DNA from: Candidatus Obscuribacterales bacterium
Lineage (GTDB): Bacteria > Cyanobacteriota > Vampirovibrionia > Obscuribacterales > Obscuribacteraceae
Assembly: GCA_031292355.1 (NCBI GenBank)
Contig: JARLHI010000003.1
Span: 186,001 to 250,000 of the forward strand
DNA: 64,000 nt
Direction of reading: 5' to 3'
The translations under genes were made by a program, and so were the position numbers. This document shows positions 42,064 to 50,433 of this stretch, in pieces. Within the stretch, counting starts at the first letter, position 1. Every line of letters begins with the position of its first letter. Under the pieces are notes generated by a model. The model worked only from the letters and a program-made list of their open reading frames with translations, did no database searches and was not told the origin of the DNA.

Positions 42064-42097
42064 GTGGATTGCCAACAAGACTAGTTGGAAAGTCCAC
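42064..42097 (+). promoter_or_regulatory. Nested inverted repeat upstream of an RHH regulator gene
   Basis: GTGGA (42064-42068) pairs with TCCAC (42093-42097) and CCAAC (42072-42076) with GTTGG (42084-42088), with centre AAGACTA. It sits 34-67 bases before the ATG of the RHH protein. RHH regulators commonly bind such repeats in their own promoter, so autoregulation is possible; a 5' UTR hairpin is the alternative. Confidence 0.4.
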
Positions 42098-42130
42098 ACT
42101 ATCCCTATTGCTTTAAGAGGAAAACGTGCT

Positions 42131-42334
42131 ATGCCCAAAAAGGTGCTCATTGCTCTGCCGCCCGCGATGCTTGAACAGGTGGACTTCATCGCTCAGTGCG
42201 AACATCGCACCAGATCCGATTTAATTAGAGAAGCTCTACGTCGCTATCTCGACAACTTTCGCCGTACACAAGGTGCCCATATCAACGTGAGCACAATAGA
42301 CGCTCCTGCTGAATCCTTCACCCCTCTCTCGTAA
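42131..42334 (+). CDS. Ribbon-helix-helix (CopG-type) DNA-binding protein
   Basis: This 67-residue protein has a ribbon-helix-helix fold at its N-terminal side: strand KKVLIALPPAMLEQVDFIAQ, then turn EHRTRSDLIREALRRYLDNF. The pattern R-S-D-L-I-R-E-A-L-R-R-Y is the classic CopG/Arc second helix. These proteins dimerise and insert the strand pair into the DNA major groove. The C-terminal 20 residues are polar. No toxin gene follows within the operon: a terminator lies 120 bases downstream and the next gene is an unrelated helical protein. It is thus more likely a stand-alone regulator than an antitoxin. AGAGG lies 10 bases upstream of the ATG. Confidence 0.85.
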   Translation: MPKKVLIALPPAMLEQVDFIAQCEHRTRSDLIREALRRYLDNFRRTQGAHINVSTIDAPAESFTPLS

Positions 42335-42454
42335 TTCAGACCCCAGAGAACTGCCGGCGGTGGCAAAGATCCGAAAGACAGTCACAAAACGACTTTTGAA
42401 CGGTTACAAGCATCTCATCATCGACTGACTCACACACTCACTCAACAAAATCTA

Positions 42455-42496
42455 ACAGAGACCGTCTGGCTATTTACCAGGCGGTTTCTGTTTTTA
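42455..42496 (+). terminator. Rho-independent terminator
   Basis: ACAGAGACCGTCTGG (42455-42469) pairs with CCAGGCGGTTTCTGT (42477-42491), with loop CTATTTA and the run TTTTATT after it. It ends the transcript of the RHH gene and sits just before the next gene's start region. Confidence 0.8.
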
Positions 42497-42515
42497 TTAG
42501 CTATGATCTGACCTT

Positions 42516-42983
42516 ATGAGCAACTCCAAAGACCAATCAGGCAACGAAACCGCATTTCCTTCACTGGAACCCGATCCAGAAGCATTTCTGACCAGCGCCT
42601 CATGGCTCGGGGAAGTTTTTCGTTTGAGCAAGGCCCTCGAAATCATGAGCGAATGTCTGGCCCGACTTGCAGACAAAAGAGAAACGTTGGAAGAGAAGAT
42701 GATTAAGTCCTATTTGCACCGTCTGTCGATCTCTTGCTGCATTTGCATAGAAAAGATCCACCAACGCTTTTTGAACAGCTCTGAGAGCCTCCAGGAGGCT
42801 CCTGAAGAAGTCTGGACAACGTTAACCGAACAGTTAGTCGTCAGTCTGACTGATTTCGTCAAGATCGTTCGCTATAACTTGAATTTTCTCGAGCAATACT
42901 ACGAATACGATTTTCACTTGAAACTGATCAGCGAATGGCGATTCCAAGAACGAATCGACACCTTGTTGAGCAAGCTGACCTGA
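42516..42983 (+). CDS. Helical hypothetical protein
   Basis: This 155-residue acidic, nearly all-helical cytoplasmic protein shows SWLGEVFRLSKALEIMSECL, ADKRETLEEKMIKSYLHRLS and RYNLNFLEQYYEYDFHLKLI. There is no signal peptide, membrane helix or known motif; a cluster of Cys (ISCCICIEK) is in the middle. It converges with a HEAT protein gene, five bases apart. Its start at ATG 42516 follows the upstream terminator by 19 bases, leaving little room for a promoter, so its promoter may overlap the terminator region. Confidence 0.55.
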   Translation: MSNSKDQSGNETAFPSLEPDPEAFLTSASWLGEVFRLSKALEIMSECLARLADKRETLEEKMIKSYLHRLSISCCICIEKIHQRFLNSSESLQEAPEEVWTTLTEQLVVSLTDFVKIVRYNLNFLEQYYEYDFHLKLISEWRFQERIDTLLSKLT

Positions 42984-42987
42984 CAAT

Positions 42988-43509
42988 CTAGTCTTTGTAT
43001 TCGCCCATTAAGCGCAGAGCTTTTTGCACCTTCCAGCGCACTTCATGGTCTTTATCATCTACAGCGTCTCGTAAAGCCTGCGCTGTCACTTCACTCTTGG
43101 TTTTGCGGCGGCTGCACAGTTTGCCCAAAGCCCGCGCTGCATCCTTGCGCACTTCTGCATCTGGATCCTTGAGCAAATCTGCAATTAAAGCAAGAACTTC
43201 GTCAGAACCAACATTGAGCTTGTCGAGCGCGTGGGTCGCCTCACGTCTGACAAAGGGGTCTTCGGCCTTCAATAAACCGGCAATTGCTTTAGCGTACCCC
43301 TTGCCCATGCCTGGCTTCTCTTGAAACCAGCGCAAAGCGGCCAGCTTGACGTACACGTCCTCATGACCAAGCGCTTCGCAAAACACTTTAGCCGAGGCGT
43401 TATTGACCGAATCAGGCAAACCTAATTTTAAAGCGCGGGGCTCGAAGCCTGGATAGTCGTGTTCAATGATCATTGTCTGAACAACTGAGACAAGTTTTTC
43501 TAAATTCAT
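42988..43509 (-). CDS. HEAT-repeat protein (PBS-lyase-like repeats)
   Basis: This 173-residue cytoplasmic protein has about four HEAT repeats: DVYVKLAALRWFQE, DPFVRREATHALDKLNVGSD, DAEVRKDAARALGKLCSRRK and DHEVRWKVQKALRLM. Each begins with Asp-x-x-Val-(R/K), as in the PBS lyase/EZ-HEAT type. Such solenoids serve as protein adaptors; PBS lyase activity itself is not implied. It differs from the exported HEAT protein at 5369-6298 by having no signal peptide. It lies 18 bases from the exported protein gene upstream on the same strand and may be its operon partner. Confidence 0.8.
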   Translation of the reverse strand: MNLEKLVSVVQTMIIEHDYPGFEPRALKLGLPDSVNNASAKVFCEALGHEDVYVKLAALRWFQEKPGMGKGYAKAIAGLLKAEDPFVRREATHALDKLNVGSDEVLALIADLLKDPDAEVRKDAARALGKLCSRRKTKSEVTAQALRDAVDDKDHEVRWKVQKALRLMGEYKD

Positions 43510-43527
43510 ACGGAAATTATATATCGC

Positions 43528-44814
43528 CTATTGACCGAAGAGTCCCTTGAACGGATTCTCTCCACCGGAACCGTTACCACCGCCTGGATTCATTGGGTTG
43601 AAACCTGGTGGAAGCAACTTTTGAATATCGCCCCCCATGGGCACTGTCTGCTCGACTTGCCCCTTTGTTACGTATCCCTGAAAAAGCATTTTACGCAAAA
43701 AGCGCTTGTCGTAATTGTAATCAACGGAAGCTGCCTGAATAAACAGACGAGTCTGGTCATACCTAGTCACTCTGACAACACTCTCGGAATAACCACGACC
43801 AGTTACCCGTCCGGACGTAGCATCCGTGCTTTGCTCGGTGGTGATCAAATCTTGCTCAATTACTGTGGGTGAAAGCTGATGGATTGTCTCTTTGATCACT
43901 GAGCCCTGCACGCCCTGACCACCAACGCCAATTCCATTGATATTTCCAAGCGAAATCACAAATGTGTAGGGCATAGAAGCCATCATCGTTTTCATCATCT
44001 GGCCCATCGCTCCCATTGAAGCAAGCGAACCCATGCCTGGAATACTGTCCATGCCGGCTCCACCCAGGCGACTGTCAGCCATGGGCGCACTGCAATAGAT
44101 TTGCAGGGGCTGCAATGAAATTTCAGAACCTGTTTGTACGAGTGAAACATTGACGGTGCCTTCCAGTCCCTGATGCATAAGCTTTGTCGCTTGTGCCGCC
44201 TCAGCAGCCCGAACCTGAGCATACAATGGAGAAGTCTGCACCATACTGAGCTGCAATTTGCCGCCGTATTGACCTTCAAAACTAGTTGGGAAGGATCTCA
44301 CGACCTCACCTGAAAAAACAGTGTCGGATGCAGTCGCTTTTAAAGTGACACTACGAGTGTCCATTTTGGCAGTTTGTGCTTTGAGATTTGGAAACTGAGC
44401 CCCGGCTCCTGCTGTCAATTGCTCGATACGACCGAATAGCATGGTTGATTTAGGGCGAGCGGATGAACCTTGCTCGGCATGCAACATGCCTCTTGCACCG
44501 TTTTCAGGCGCGGCCAGTTTGGGAACTTCTTTGCGCGCAAAGGAAGCCGTTTGCGCCGATGCTGCCGATTCCCTGGGTATCTCTGGCGCTATTTTCTTCA
44601 ACGACGCAGGAGGCGTCTTAACCTGAGTGCTGTCAATTTGAGGCGCTATCTCTGTTTTAGCAGATTGAGCAGATGAAGGGTCCATCCATGGCCATGCTTC
44701 CGAATCAGTTTTGAGCGGCGCTGGATTACCACTTTGAGCAAGTACAAATGGCATATACACTGACTGCCATAGCAAGACACTGATAGTTGATGTGACAATT
44801 TTTTTATTGATCAT
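43528..44814 (-). CDS. Exported hypothetical protein, Ser/Pro-rich N-terminal half
   Basis: This 428-residue protein has a signal peptide (VTSTISVLLWQSVYMPFVLA, cleaved after ~26). Residues 30-135 are Lys/Ser/Pro/Ala-rich and disordered. A structured part begins with KSTMLFGRIEQLTAGAGAQF and SVTLKATASDTVFSGEVVRS. SFPTSFEGQYGGKLQLSMVQ and LEGTVNVSLVQTGSEISLQP form beta strands. There is a Met/Gly-rich stretch (GMGSLASMGAMGQMMKTMMA). The C terminus is Asn/Gly-rich (NPMNPGGGNGSGGENPFKGL). No family was recognised. It is probably periplasmic or surface-exposed. The 181-base gap upstream holds its promoter. Confidence 0.65.
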   Translation of the reverse strand: MINKKIVTSTISVLLWQSVYMPFVLAQSGNPAPLKTDSEAWPWMDPSSAQSAKTEIAPQIDSTQVKTPPASLKKIAPEIPRESAASAQTASFARKEVPKLAAPENGARGMLHAEQGSSARPKSTMLFGRIEQLTAGAGAQFPNLKAQTAKMDTRSVTLKATASDTVFSGEVVRSFPTSFEGQYGGKLQLSMVQTSPLYAQVRAAEAAQATKLMHQGLEGTVNVSLVQTGSEISLQPLQIYCSAPMADSRLGGAGMDSIPGMGSLASMGAMGQMMKTMMASMPYTFVISLGNINGIGVGGQGVQGSVIKETIHQLSPTVIEQDLITTEQSTDATSGRVTGRGYSESVVRVTRYDQTRLFIQAASVDYNYDKRFLRKMLFQGYVTKGQVEQTVPMGGDIQKLLPPGFNPMNPGGGNGSGGENPFKGLFGQ

Positions 44815-44995
44815 GTCTTGACTAAATTGCTCAAAGAAGGAATTTTCAAATTATTGCTTGCACCACATTCGGTGCAGTTGTAAATTTAACAAAGGTCGAT
44901 GGTAATATCTACTTCCACCCCCTTGACCATTCTTTTTATTTTAGCCTAGTTTGCCGATGCGGACTGGTCAGCTACAGTTTTAGATAAGAGACCCT

Positions 44996-45553
44996 GTGCC
45001 TGCGCAAAATTTAGAAAATAAGCAAGACGGTAACAGGCAGGCATCTGCTGTAGTAATCATCGTCATGGGCGTGGCCGGATCAGGAAAGACTGCCATTGGC
45101 AAGCTTCTTTCTGAGCGCCTACATTTTCAGTTTGTCGACGCAGATGATTTTCACAGCCCTATCAGTATAGAAAAGATGAAATCAGGAGAACCTCTTACTG
45201 ACGCAGACAGAGCCCCCTGGCTTACTCACTTAGCCAATTTGATTGCAGAATGGATTAATAGCAACCGCCATACAGTTCTGGCTTGCTCAGCATTAAAACA
45301 GAGTTATCGCAATATTCTTCAACAACATAAGACAAAATCAGAGGCGATTCAGTTTGTTTATCTCAAAGGCTCTTACGATCTTTTTTTAAATCGGTTGCAG
45401 TCTCGCGCTGGTCACTATATGAAAGCCGATATGCTGAAAAGTCAATTCGCAATTCTTGAAGAGCCAAACTCGGCAATCGTCATCGACGCTTCTTTGGCAG
45501 TTGAGGAAGTAGTGGCAAAGACAATTGCCGCAATTTCAAATAAAACGACTTAA
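44996..45553 (+). CDS. gntK: Gluconokinase
   Basis: This 185-residue P-loop kinase phosphorylates gluconate to 6-phosphogluconate. Motifs: VMGVAGSGKTAIGKLLSERL (Walker A), then FVDADDFHSPISIEKMKSGE followed by PLTDADRAPWL, which is the gluconokinase substrate signature (DADDxHxxxNxxKMxxGxPLxDxDRxPWL), and later VLACSALKQSYR. The GTG start at 44996 follows AAGAG; no ATG lies before the P-loop. Unusually no gluconate permease or edd/eda genes adjoin. It converges with an aldo/keto reductase gene with one base between. 6-phosphogluconate would enter the pentose phosphate or Entner-Doudoroff routes. Confidence 0.9.
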   Translation: MPAQNLENKQDGNRQASAVVIIVMGVAGSGKTAIGKLLSERLHFQFVDADDFHSPISIEKMKSGEPLTDADRAPWLTHLANLIAEWINSNRHTVLACSALKQSYRNILQQHKTKSEAIQFVYLKGSYDLFLNRLQSRAGHYMKADMLKSQFAILEEPNSAIVIDASLAVEEVVAKTIAAISNKTT

Positions 45554-45554
45554 G

Positions 45555-46529
45555 TCAAGAGTTGCTGTGGGTCAAGGGAGCAAGCAACGATTCGATTTTC
45601 TGTTGAACGGCATCATCGAGAACAAGTCCAGATGCTTGAGCATTCTCGGCAATCTGCTCCTTTTTGGTTGCGCCAATAATGACGCTGCTGACATTGCTTT
45701 CACGCAGGCACCATGCCAGAGCCAAAGTGGCCATGGTTACGCTAAGTTCTTGAGCAACTAGAGAAAGTTTGTCAACGACTGCCAAAGATTCTGCACTCAT
45801 CGTATGGCGGCCAACGAGGAACGCATTGATTTGCTCATTGGCGGCCCTGCTGTCTTTGGGGTAAGGAACGCCAGCTTTGTACTTTCCAGTCAAAACGCCC
45901 TGAGCAAGCGGAGAAAACACAACCTGTCCAAGGCCTAGGTCCTTGCAAACTGGAATGACTTCTTTTTCAATGTCGCGCTGCAGCATGTTGTATTGGGGTT
46001 GATTTGATACTGGCGGCGAAGCATTCATTTCTATAGCGGTCGCAACGGCTTCTTCGATTTGCTCTGCTTGCCATTCACTCACGCCCCAATAAAGGATTTT
46101 TCCCTGTCTAATCAAATCATCCATAGCACGGACAATTTCGCACATGGGCACTTCTGCGTCGAAACGATGGCACTGGTATAAATCAACATAATCCACTTGC
46201 AATCGCGAAAGACTGGCATGGCACTGTTCGAAAATATGTTTGCGCGAAAGCCCTCTGTCGTTTGGTCCTTTGCCCATTGGAAAAAACACTTTGGTAGCAA
46301 GTACATATTGATGGCGATTAAGCCGCTTCAAAGCCTTACCAACCGCTAGTTCACCATTGCCCAGTCCATAGACATTAGCTGTGTCGAAAAAATTTATACC
46401 TGCATCGAAAGCGTGTTGAATTTGTTCTGCGGTCGATTTTTCATCGACGGCACTACCATATGTAAGCCAGCTGCCGAGACCAACTTCACTAACTTTAATG
46501 CCCCATTTGCCGAGTTTTCTATATTGCAT
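45555..46529 (-). CDS. Aldo/keto reductase (K+-channel beta-subunit-like)
   Basis: I begin at ATG 46529 with GGAG 9 bases upstream, giving 324 residues; a TTG at 46547 is less likely. This is an NADPH-dependent (alpha/beta)8 oxidoreductase. Landmarks are INFFDTANVYGLGNGELAVG (catalytic Asp/Tyr), VLATKVFFPMGKGPNDRGLS (Lys), DYVDLYQCHRFD (His) and the cofactor region VFSPLAQGVLTGKYKAG, with VIIGATKKEQIAENAQA near the end. The pattern is that of the AKR6/AKR14 subgroup related to voltage-gated channel beta subunits and YghZ. The substrate is probably small aldehydes. Its start is 19 bases from the end of the AmpG-like permease gene, so they form an operon. Confidence 0.88.
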   Translation of the reverse strand: MQYRKLGKWGIKVSEVGLGSWLTYGSAVDEKSTAEQIQHAFDAGINFFDTANVYGLGNGELAVGKALKRLNRHQYVLATKVFFPMGKGPNDRGLSRKHIFEQCHASLSRLQVDYVDLYQCHRFDAEVPMCEIVRAMDDLIRQGKILYWGVSEWQAEQIEEAVATAIEMNASPPVSNQPQYNMLQRDIEKEVIPVCKDLGLGQVVFSPLAQGVLTGKYKAGVPYPKDSRAANEQINAFLVGRHTMSAESLAVVDKLSLVAQELSVTMATLALAWCLRESNVSSVIIGATKKEQIAENAQASGLVLDDAVQQKIESLLAPLTHSNS

Positions 46530-46548
46530 ATTTTTAGTCTCCGACAAA

Positions 46549-47892
46549 TTACGATTCTGCTTGCCTTTGCTCCAGATCTTTCACGGGCAAAAAAGGAATA
46601 ACGATAATACCAGGCAACGAAAGAGCGAAACTGAGTAAAAAGAAGTTGGCATAGCCGAAAATACTCTCAAGAGCACCTGACTTCATGCCTGGAAGCATTA
46701 CTCCCAGTGCCATAAAGGCAGTAACGATTGCGTAATGTGCGGCTTTATATCTAGGTTTGACAGTGCTCATCAAAAAGACTGTGTAACCGGCAGTACCAAG
46801 ACCATAAGAAAACTGCTCAAAGGCATTGACTGCAGCCACCGTAAAAATGGCCGGCTTGTACGCAGCCAGATACCAGTAAAGCGGCAAGGCAAGATTTTGC
46901 AGCAAAGCAAAAGGCAAAATGCATTTACGTAGACCCAGTTTTGAAATCAGCCAACCGCCTAAAATGCCGCCAATAAAAAGAAAAAACGTACCGACGGTTC
47001 CATAAATCAAGCCCACATCAGATGTCGACAAAGCAAGACCACCCTTTGACAAATCATCAATTAAAAAAGGCTGAGCCATCTTTAAAAGAAGAGCATCGCC
47101 TAAACGAAAAATCAAAACATATAAGAGGATTACGACGATGCGTGGCTGATCGATAAAATCCATGAATACGCGAGGAAATGCCTCGAATAGATTGCGGCTG
47201 CCGGCCTTATCTTCAACTGCATGTGCTGAAATTTGTGGCTCTGGCAAAACCTTGCTGTGAAATATAGCCAATATTAGAAAGACTACAGCTGTGGATGCAA
47301 ATGCGCACGACCACCCACTTTCGATAAAATTATCCGTCCCATTTTGATGTAGATGCTCGGAAATTTTGCCCGCCACAAAAACAAGCGCGCCTGAGCCAAA
47401 CAGCCAAGCTATTTTGTAGGCGGCATTGCGCACTCCTATATAGAAGGCCTGTTGGGTTTTATTGAGAATGTCCAGGTAATATCCATCAATGCATATGTCT
47501 TGTGTTGCGGATATAAACGCCATTAATGCAAATACACCCAGAAGTACATATGTTTTGTGCGGCGCGAAAACGGCCAGTGACAAGCCCGCTGACAGACATA
47601 CTAGAATCCACTGAACCGAGATTATCCATCGTCTTCTGGTGCTAATAAAATCAACCAAGGGCGCCCAGAATAATTTGAAAGTCCAGGGGATGTAGAGAAG
47701 ACTGGTGAAAAAACCGATGAAATCGTTGTCGGCGCCAAGCGTCTTGAAAAGTAAGACCGACATTGAATTGACGATGGTAAATGGCAATCCTTCAGCAAAA
47801 TACAATGACGGCACAAAGAATTTGGGTCTTGCTAGAGACAGCTTGTGATCGTCATCTTGCATCTTGAAAATATGCCTCTCAATCCAATTCAT
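46549..47892 (-). CDS. AmpG-like MFS permease
   Basis: This is a 447-residue MFS protein with 12 helices. The opening FVPSLYFAEGLPFTIVNSMS followed by IPWTFKLFWAPLVDFISTRR is the AmpG/acetyl-CoA transporter (MFS_AmpG-like) pattern, as is ATQDICIDGYYLDIL. AmpG imports anhydro-muropeptides for wall recycling in enterobacteria; relatives have other substrates, so peptidoglycan recycling is possible but not shown. No ampD or nagZ is near. It precedes the aldo/keto reductase on the same strand and likely shares its message. Confidence 0.8.
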   Translation of the reverse strand: MNWIERHIFKMQDDDHKLSLARPKFFVPSLYFAEGLPFTIVNSMSVLLFKTLGADNDFIGFFTSLLYIPWTFKLFWAPLVDFISTRRRWIISVQWILVCLSAGLSLAVFAPHKTYVLLGVFALMAFISATQDICIDGYYLDILNKTQQAFYIGVRNAAYKIAWLFGSGALVFVAGKISEHLHQNGTDNFIESGWSCAFASTAVVFLILAIFHSKVLPEPQISAHAVEDKAGSRNLFEAFPRVFMDFIDQPRIVVILLYVLIFRLGDALLLKMAQPFLIDDLSKGGLALSTSDVGLIYGTVGTFFLFIGGILGGWLISKLGLRKCILPFALLQNLALPLYWYLAAYKPAIFTVAAVNAFEQFSYGLGTAGYTVFLMSTVKPRYKAAHYAIVTAFMALGVMLPGMKSGALESIFGYANFFLLSFALSLPGIIVIPFLPVKDLEQRQAES

Positions 47893-47990
47893 AGCTAACG
47901 CCAGTATTATAGAAGTTTAGTCAATGCAATATTGACGTTTCTCGTTTTCGCCTGAAAGTTTCGTTCTATCTAAATGGGTGGACGCATCGT

Positions 47991-48578
47991 ATGTGGTGCC
48001 AAAAACCTGACGAGTTTGGCAAACACCGGCAAACAGGTCTAACGAATAGGAATACCAGTTACAATCAAATAGTGACTTCGTGGCATGAACCTATGGCTGG
48101 GTCCAAAATCATCAAACTCAAACAAGTTTCAGATTCGCTCTGGCGAGGTGGACAGCCAGATCGCGACGGCATGTTGGAACTTGCTGAACTTGGCATATCA
48201 ACAATCGTCAGCCTGCGCTGGCACACTGAGACCATTCAGTTCGAAAAGGAACTGGCTCAGGAACTTGGCTTGAAATATATTGGCATTCCACTGTCTTATG
48301 TCGTGCTGCCAACACGCGCTGAAATTGATGACTTTCTATCGGCAGTAACCGAACCCTCTCACAGCAGCGTTTTTGTTCACTGTAAACATGGCGTCGATCG
48401 CACGGGAATGATGATCGCCATCTGGCGAATGTCGCAACAAGGCTGGTCTGCCGACCGTGCATACGCTGAAATGGAGCACATGGGCTTTCACAAAATTCGC
48501 ATGTATCACTTCAAACTGGCTGTCTACGACTACGAATACCGCTTGAAGCGAGAAAAACGTCAAAATCTCCAAAAATAA
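47991..48578 (+). CDS. Dual-specificity/tyrosine-type protein phosphatase
   Basis: This 195-residue protein carries the active-site loop VHCKHGVDRTGMM (Cys131, Arg137; CX5R) of cysteine-dependent phosphatases. DSLWRGGQPDRDGM (49-62) is the typical opening of the bacterial DSP-like/Siw14-like group ('RSGQP' in many relatives). A general-acid Asp is not obvious; PLSYVVLPTRAEIDDFL occupies its place. Related enzymes dephosphorylate phosphotyrosine or inositol pyrophosphates. An ATG at 48093 (MAGSKIIKL) is a shorter alternative start. With a Ser/Thr kinase in the window, a link to protein phosphorylation is tempting but unproven. Confidence 0.82.
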   Translation: MWCQKPDEFGKHRQTGLTNRNTSYNQIVTSWHEPMAGSKIIKLKQVSDSLWRGGQPDRDGMLELAELGISTIVSLRWHTETIQFEKELAQELGLKYIGIPLSYVVLPTRAEIDDFLSAVTEPSHSSVFVHCKHGVDRTGMMIAIWRMSQQGWSADRAYAEMEHMGFHKIRMYHFKLAVYDYEYRLKREKRQNLQK

Positions 48579-48604
48579 ATTCGACTCAGCCATGAAGATT
48601 TAAT

Positions 48605-48634
48605 TAGACTCTAATCAGTTAGATTGTTATCTTA
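48605..48634 (+). promoter_or_regulatory. Promoter with operator-like repeat before the ArsR-type gene
   Basis: TATCTT (48628-48633) is a -10 candidate with TTAGAC or TAGACT (48604-48610) as a weak -35. Between them TCTAATCAGTTAGA (48610-48623) is an inverted repeat (TCTAA/TTAGA). The TSS would fall at about the start codon, so the message may have almost no leader. Bases 48618-48634 are identical to 54593-54609 in another promoter. Confidence 0.4.
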
Positions 48635-48639
48635 AGTCT

Positions 48640-49863
48640 ATGGTTCCAACTACTAAAAAGCCAGTAATCGATATACGGGACCACTGTCATTTTGGCATCA
48701 GTCTTCGTTTTGAGCTATTTTTCGCGCTCCATACACTCTTTAATCCTCACGCTCGTATCCACCTGTCATGGCGTGATAAGGCTCTTGCCGACTTGCCTAT
48801 TGCTTTTCTCGATTTGTTCAAGATGCTGGGCGGTTCTTGTGAGATTTTTCCGGCAATCGAAGGGGCTTTGCCGGGTAACCAGCCATTCTTTAGTTTCCCC
48901 GAACTGATTGAAACCTTGCGAACTCAAAATGCTAAGGATTTGCAGCGCCGCATTTTGATGGGCGAAATCCATGTAGATGAAACGGTCGAGGAATTAGTCG
49001 AAGGCAAAACGGATCTAGCCACGGCCCTTGCTAAATTGCCCAAAATAAAACATGAGTGGTTATCGTTCATCGGTATCTATCCATATGATCCAACTTCGCC
49101 AATGATCATTGGTCTCGAGCTTTTGCTCAAAGATCCAGAAAAATTCAGACAGACCACAATTGATGCTCTCGAGATGTTCTGGCAATATTCGTTTAAAGCC
49201 ACATGGACTTCCATTCAAGATCAATTGCAAAAGTCTATGGAAGAGAGAAGCCGTCTTTTTCAAAGCTGCTCTTTTTCGGAATTTGCTCAACAAGCTCTTT
49301 TACGTTTACGTATAGACGAGAAAAATGGAACACTCGAAGCTATTCGAGGCGGTTTTATTGTTCCCTTCGATGACATTGAAAGCCTTTATTTTTTTCCTTC
49401 TGCCTTTAACGACAGACGTTACTGGAGCTCTTATCATCCGGACTTAAAAGAAAGTGCCACTTACTGCTACTTCCCTTATTTCGATCCTGCCATCACGCTT
49501 GGTGCTGGTACATCAACAATTAGAACGAATGAAATTGTCGAACCAGAACTTGATCCGGCCCTAATATTTAAAGCTCTTGGTGATACAACCAGATACGCTA
49601 TCGTCTCACTGCTAGCAAGACAAACTCTAACAGCTGCTGCCATTGCCAAATTGCTGGCTGTTTCCAAACCAACAGTCTCACACCATATCAATCAATTGAG
49701 AGAAGCTGGCCTAATAAACGAACGCTATCAAAGTGGAGCTGTACAAATCACATTGCGGCGCGAAGTCTTTGAGAAACTGTCAGCTCTGACTCTCAGTCGT
49801 CTCTTTGAAAATCCGCTTGAGGCCGTTCTCAATCTGGCTACAACCAGAAAAAAGAGTGGCTAA
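48640..49863 (+). CDS. Two-domain ArsR-type transcriptional regulator
   Basis: This 407-residue protein ends in a winged-helix domain (about 300-395): IFKALGDTTRYAIVSLLARQ, then TAAAIAKLLAVSKPTVSHHI followed by NQLREAGLINERYQSG, the classic ArsR/SmtB helix-turn-helix. The long N-terminal part (DHCHFGISLRFELFFALHTL, MGEIHVDETVEELVEGKTDL) matches the DUF5937-like N-terminal region seen before ArsR domains in non-metal regulators; it probably binds a ligand or mediates dimerisation. No ArsR-type metal Cys motif (ELCVCDL) is seen. An inverted repeat overlaps its own promoter, suggesting autorepression. It ends one base from the convergent ppa gene. Confidence 0.8.
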   Translation: MVPTTKKPVIDIRDHCHFGISLRFELFFALHTLFNPHARIHLSWRDKALADLPIAFLDLFKMLGGSCEIFPAIEGALPGNQPFFSFPELIETLRTQNAKDLQRRILMGEIHVDETVEELVEGKTDLATALAKLPKIKHEWLSFIGIYPYDPTSPMIIGLELLLKDPEKFRQTTIDALEMFWQYSFKATWTSIQDQLQKSMEERSRLFQSCSFSEFAQQALLRLRIDEKNGTLEAIRGGFIVPFDDIESLYFFPSAFNDRRYWSSYHPDLKESATYCYFPYFDPAITLGAGTSTIRTNEIVEPELDPALIFKALGDTTRYAIVSLLARQTLTAAAIAKLLAVSKPTVSHHINQLREAGLINERYQSGAVQITLRREVFEKLSALTLSRLFENPLEAVLNLATTRKKSG

Positions 49864-50415
49864 TTATCTAGCCGTTTCTGCCAGAAGCGCTTTTTTCTTG
49901 CCCGCATACAATTCCTGCGCACGCTCAATTGCTTGCCTGGCCTCGTCAGGACCAAGAAATCCCTCTACCGTTACAGCTTTGCGCTCTAACTTTTTGTAGT
50001 CTTCAAAAAATCTCCGCACTTGATTGAGACGATGTGGTGGCAGTTCATCAATTGAATCGTAATGAGCATATTCTTGATCATCAAAATGAACGGCAATTAC
50101 TTTGTCGTCAGGCTCACCTTGATCGATCATCTTCATCAAACCAATGGCTTTTGCTCTAACCAGGCACAAGGGCACAAGCGACTCCTGCCCAAGGACGAGA
50201 ACATCTAATGGATCATGGTCTTCACAATAGGTCTGAGGAATGAAGCCATAATTGGCTGGATAATGAACTGAGCTAAAAAGCGTTCTATCAACTTTGATCA
50301 AACCACTGTGTTTATCCAATTCGTACTTGACGTTTGAACCCATAGGAACTTCAATGACGGCGGTCACAATTCGTGGTGCTTCGTCGCCAATATGTACATC
50401 GTGCCAGGGATGCAT
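49864..50415 (-). CDS. ppa: Inorganic pyrophosphatase (family I)
   Basis: This 183-residue soluble enzyme hydrolyses pyrophosphate to drive biosynthetic reactions. Motifs include [20 protein letters not shown] (substrate Lys/Glu), [20 protein letters not shown] followed by LDVLVL (metal-binding Asp cluster DxDPLD), then [19 protein letters not shown]. The length and motif order are those of prokaryotic family I. GAGAGGATA lies before ATG 50415. The gene follows the Uup-type ABC-F by 18 bases on the same strand, which makes them a probable operon. Confidence 0.95.
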   Translation of the reverse strand: MHPWHDVHIGDEAPRIVTAVIEVPMGSNVKYELDKHSGLIKVDRTLFSSVHYPANYGFIPQTYCEDHDPLDVLVLGQESLVPLCLVRAKAIGLMKMIDQGEPDDKVIAVHFDDQEYAHYDSIDELPPHRLNQVRRFFEDYKKLERKAVTVEGFLGPDEARQAIERAQELYAGKKKALLAETAR

Positions 50416-50433
50416 AATCTATCCTCTCAGTTA

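Noticed and set aside
42131..42983. RHH gene plus following helical gene as a toxin-antitoxin pair.
   Set aside because: A strong terminator separates them and the second protein has no toxin motif and is larger than usual toxins.
43528..44814. Possible outer-membrane porin or adhesin reading of the exported Ser/Pro-rich protein.
   Set aside because: No beta-barrel repeat pattern, no terminal Phe signature and no adhesin repeat could be seen.
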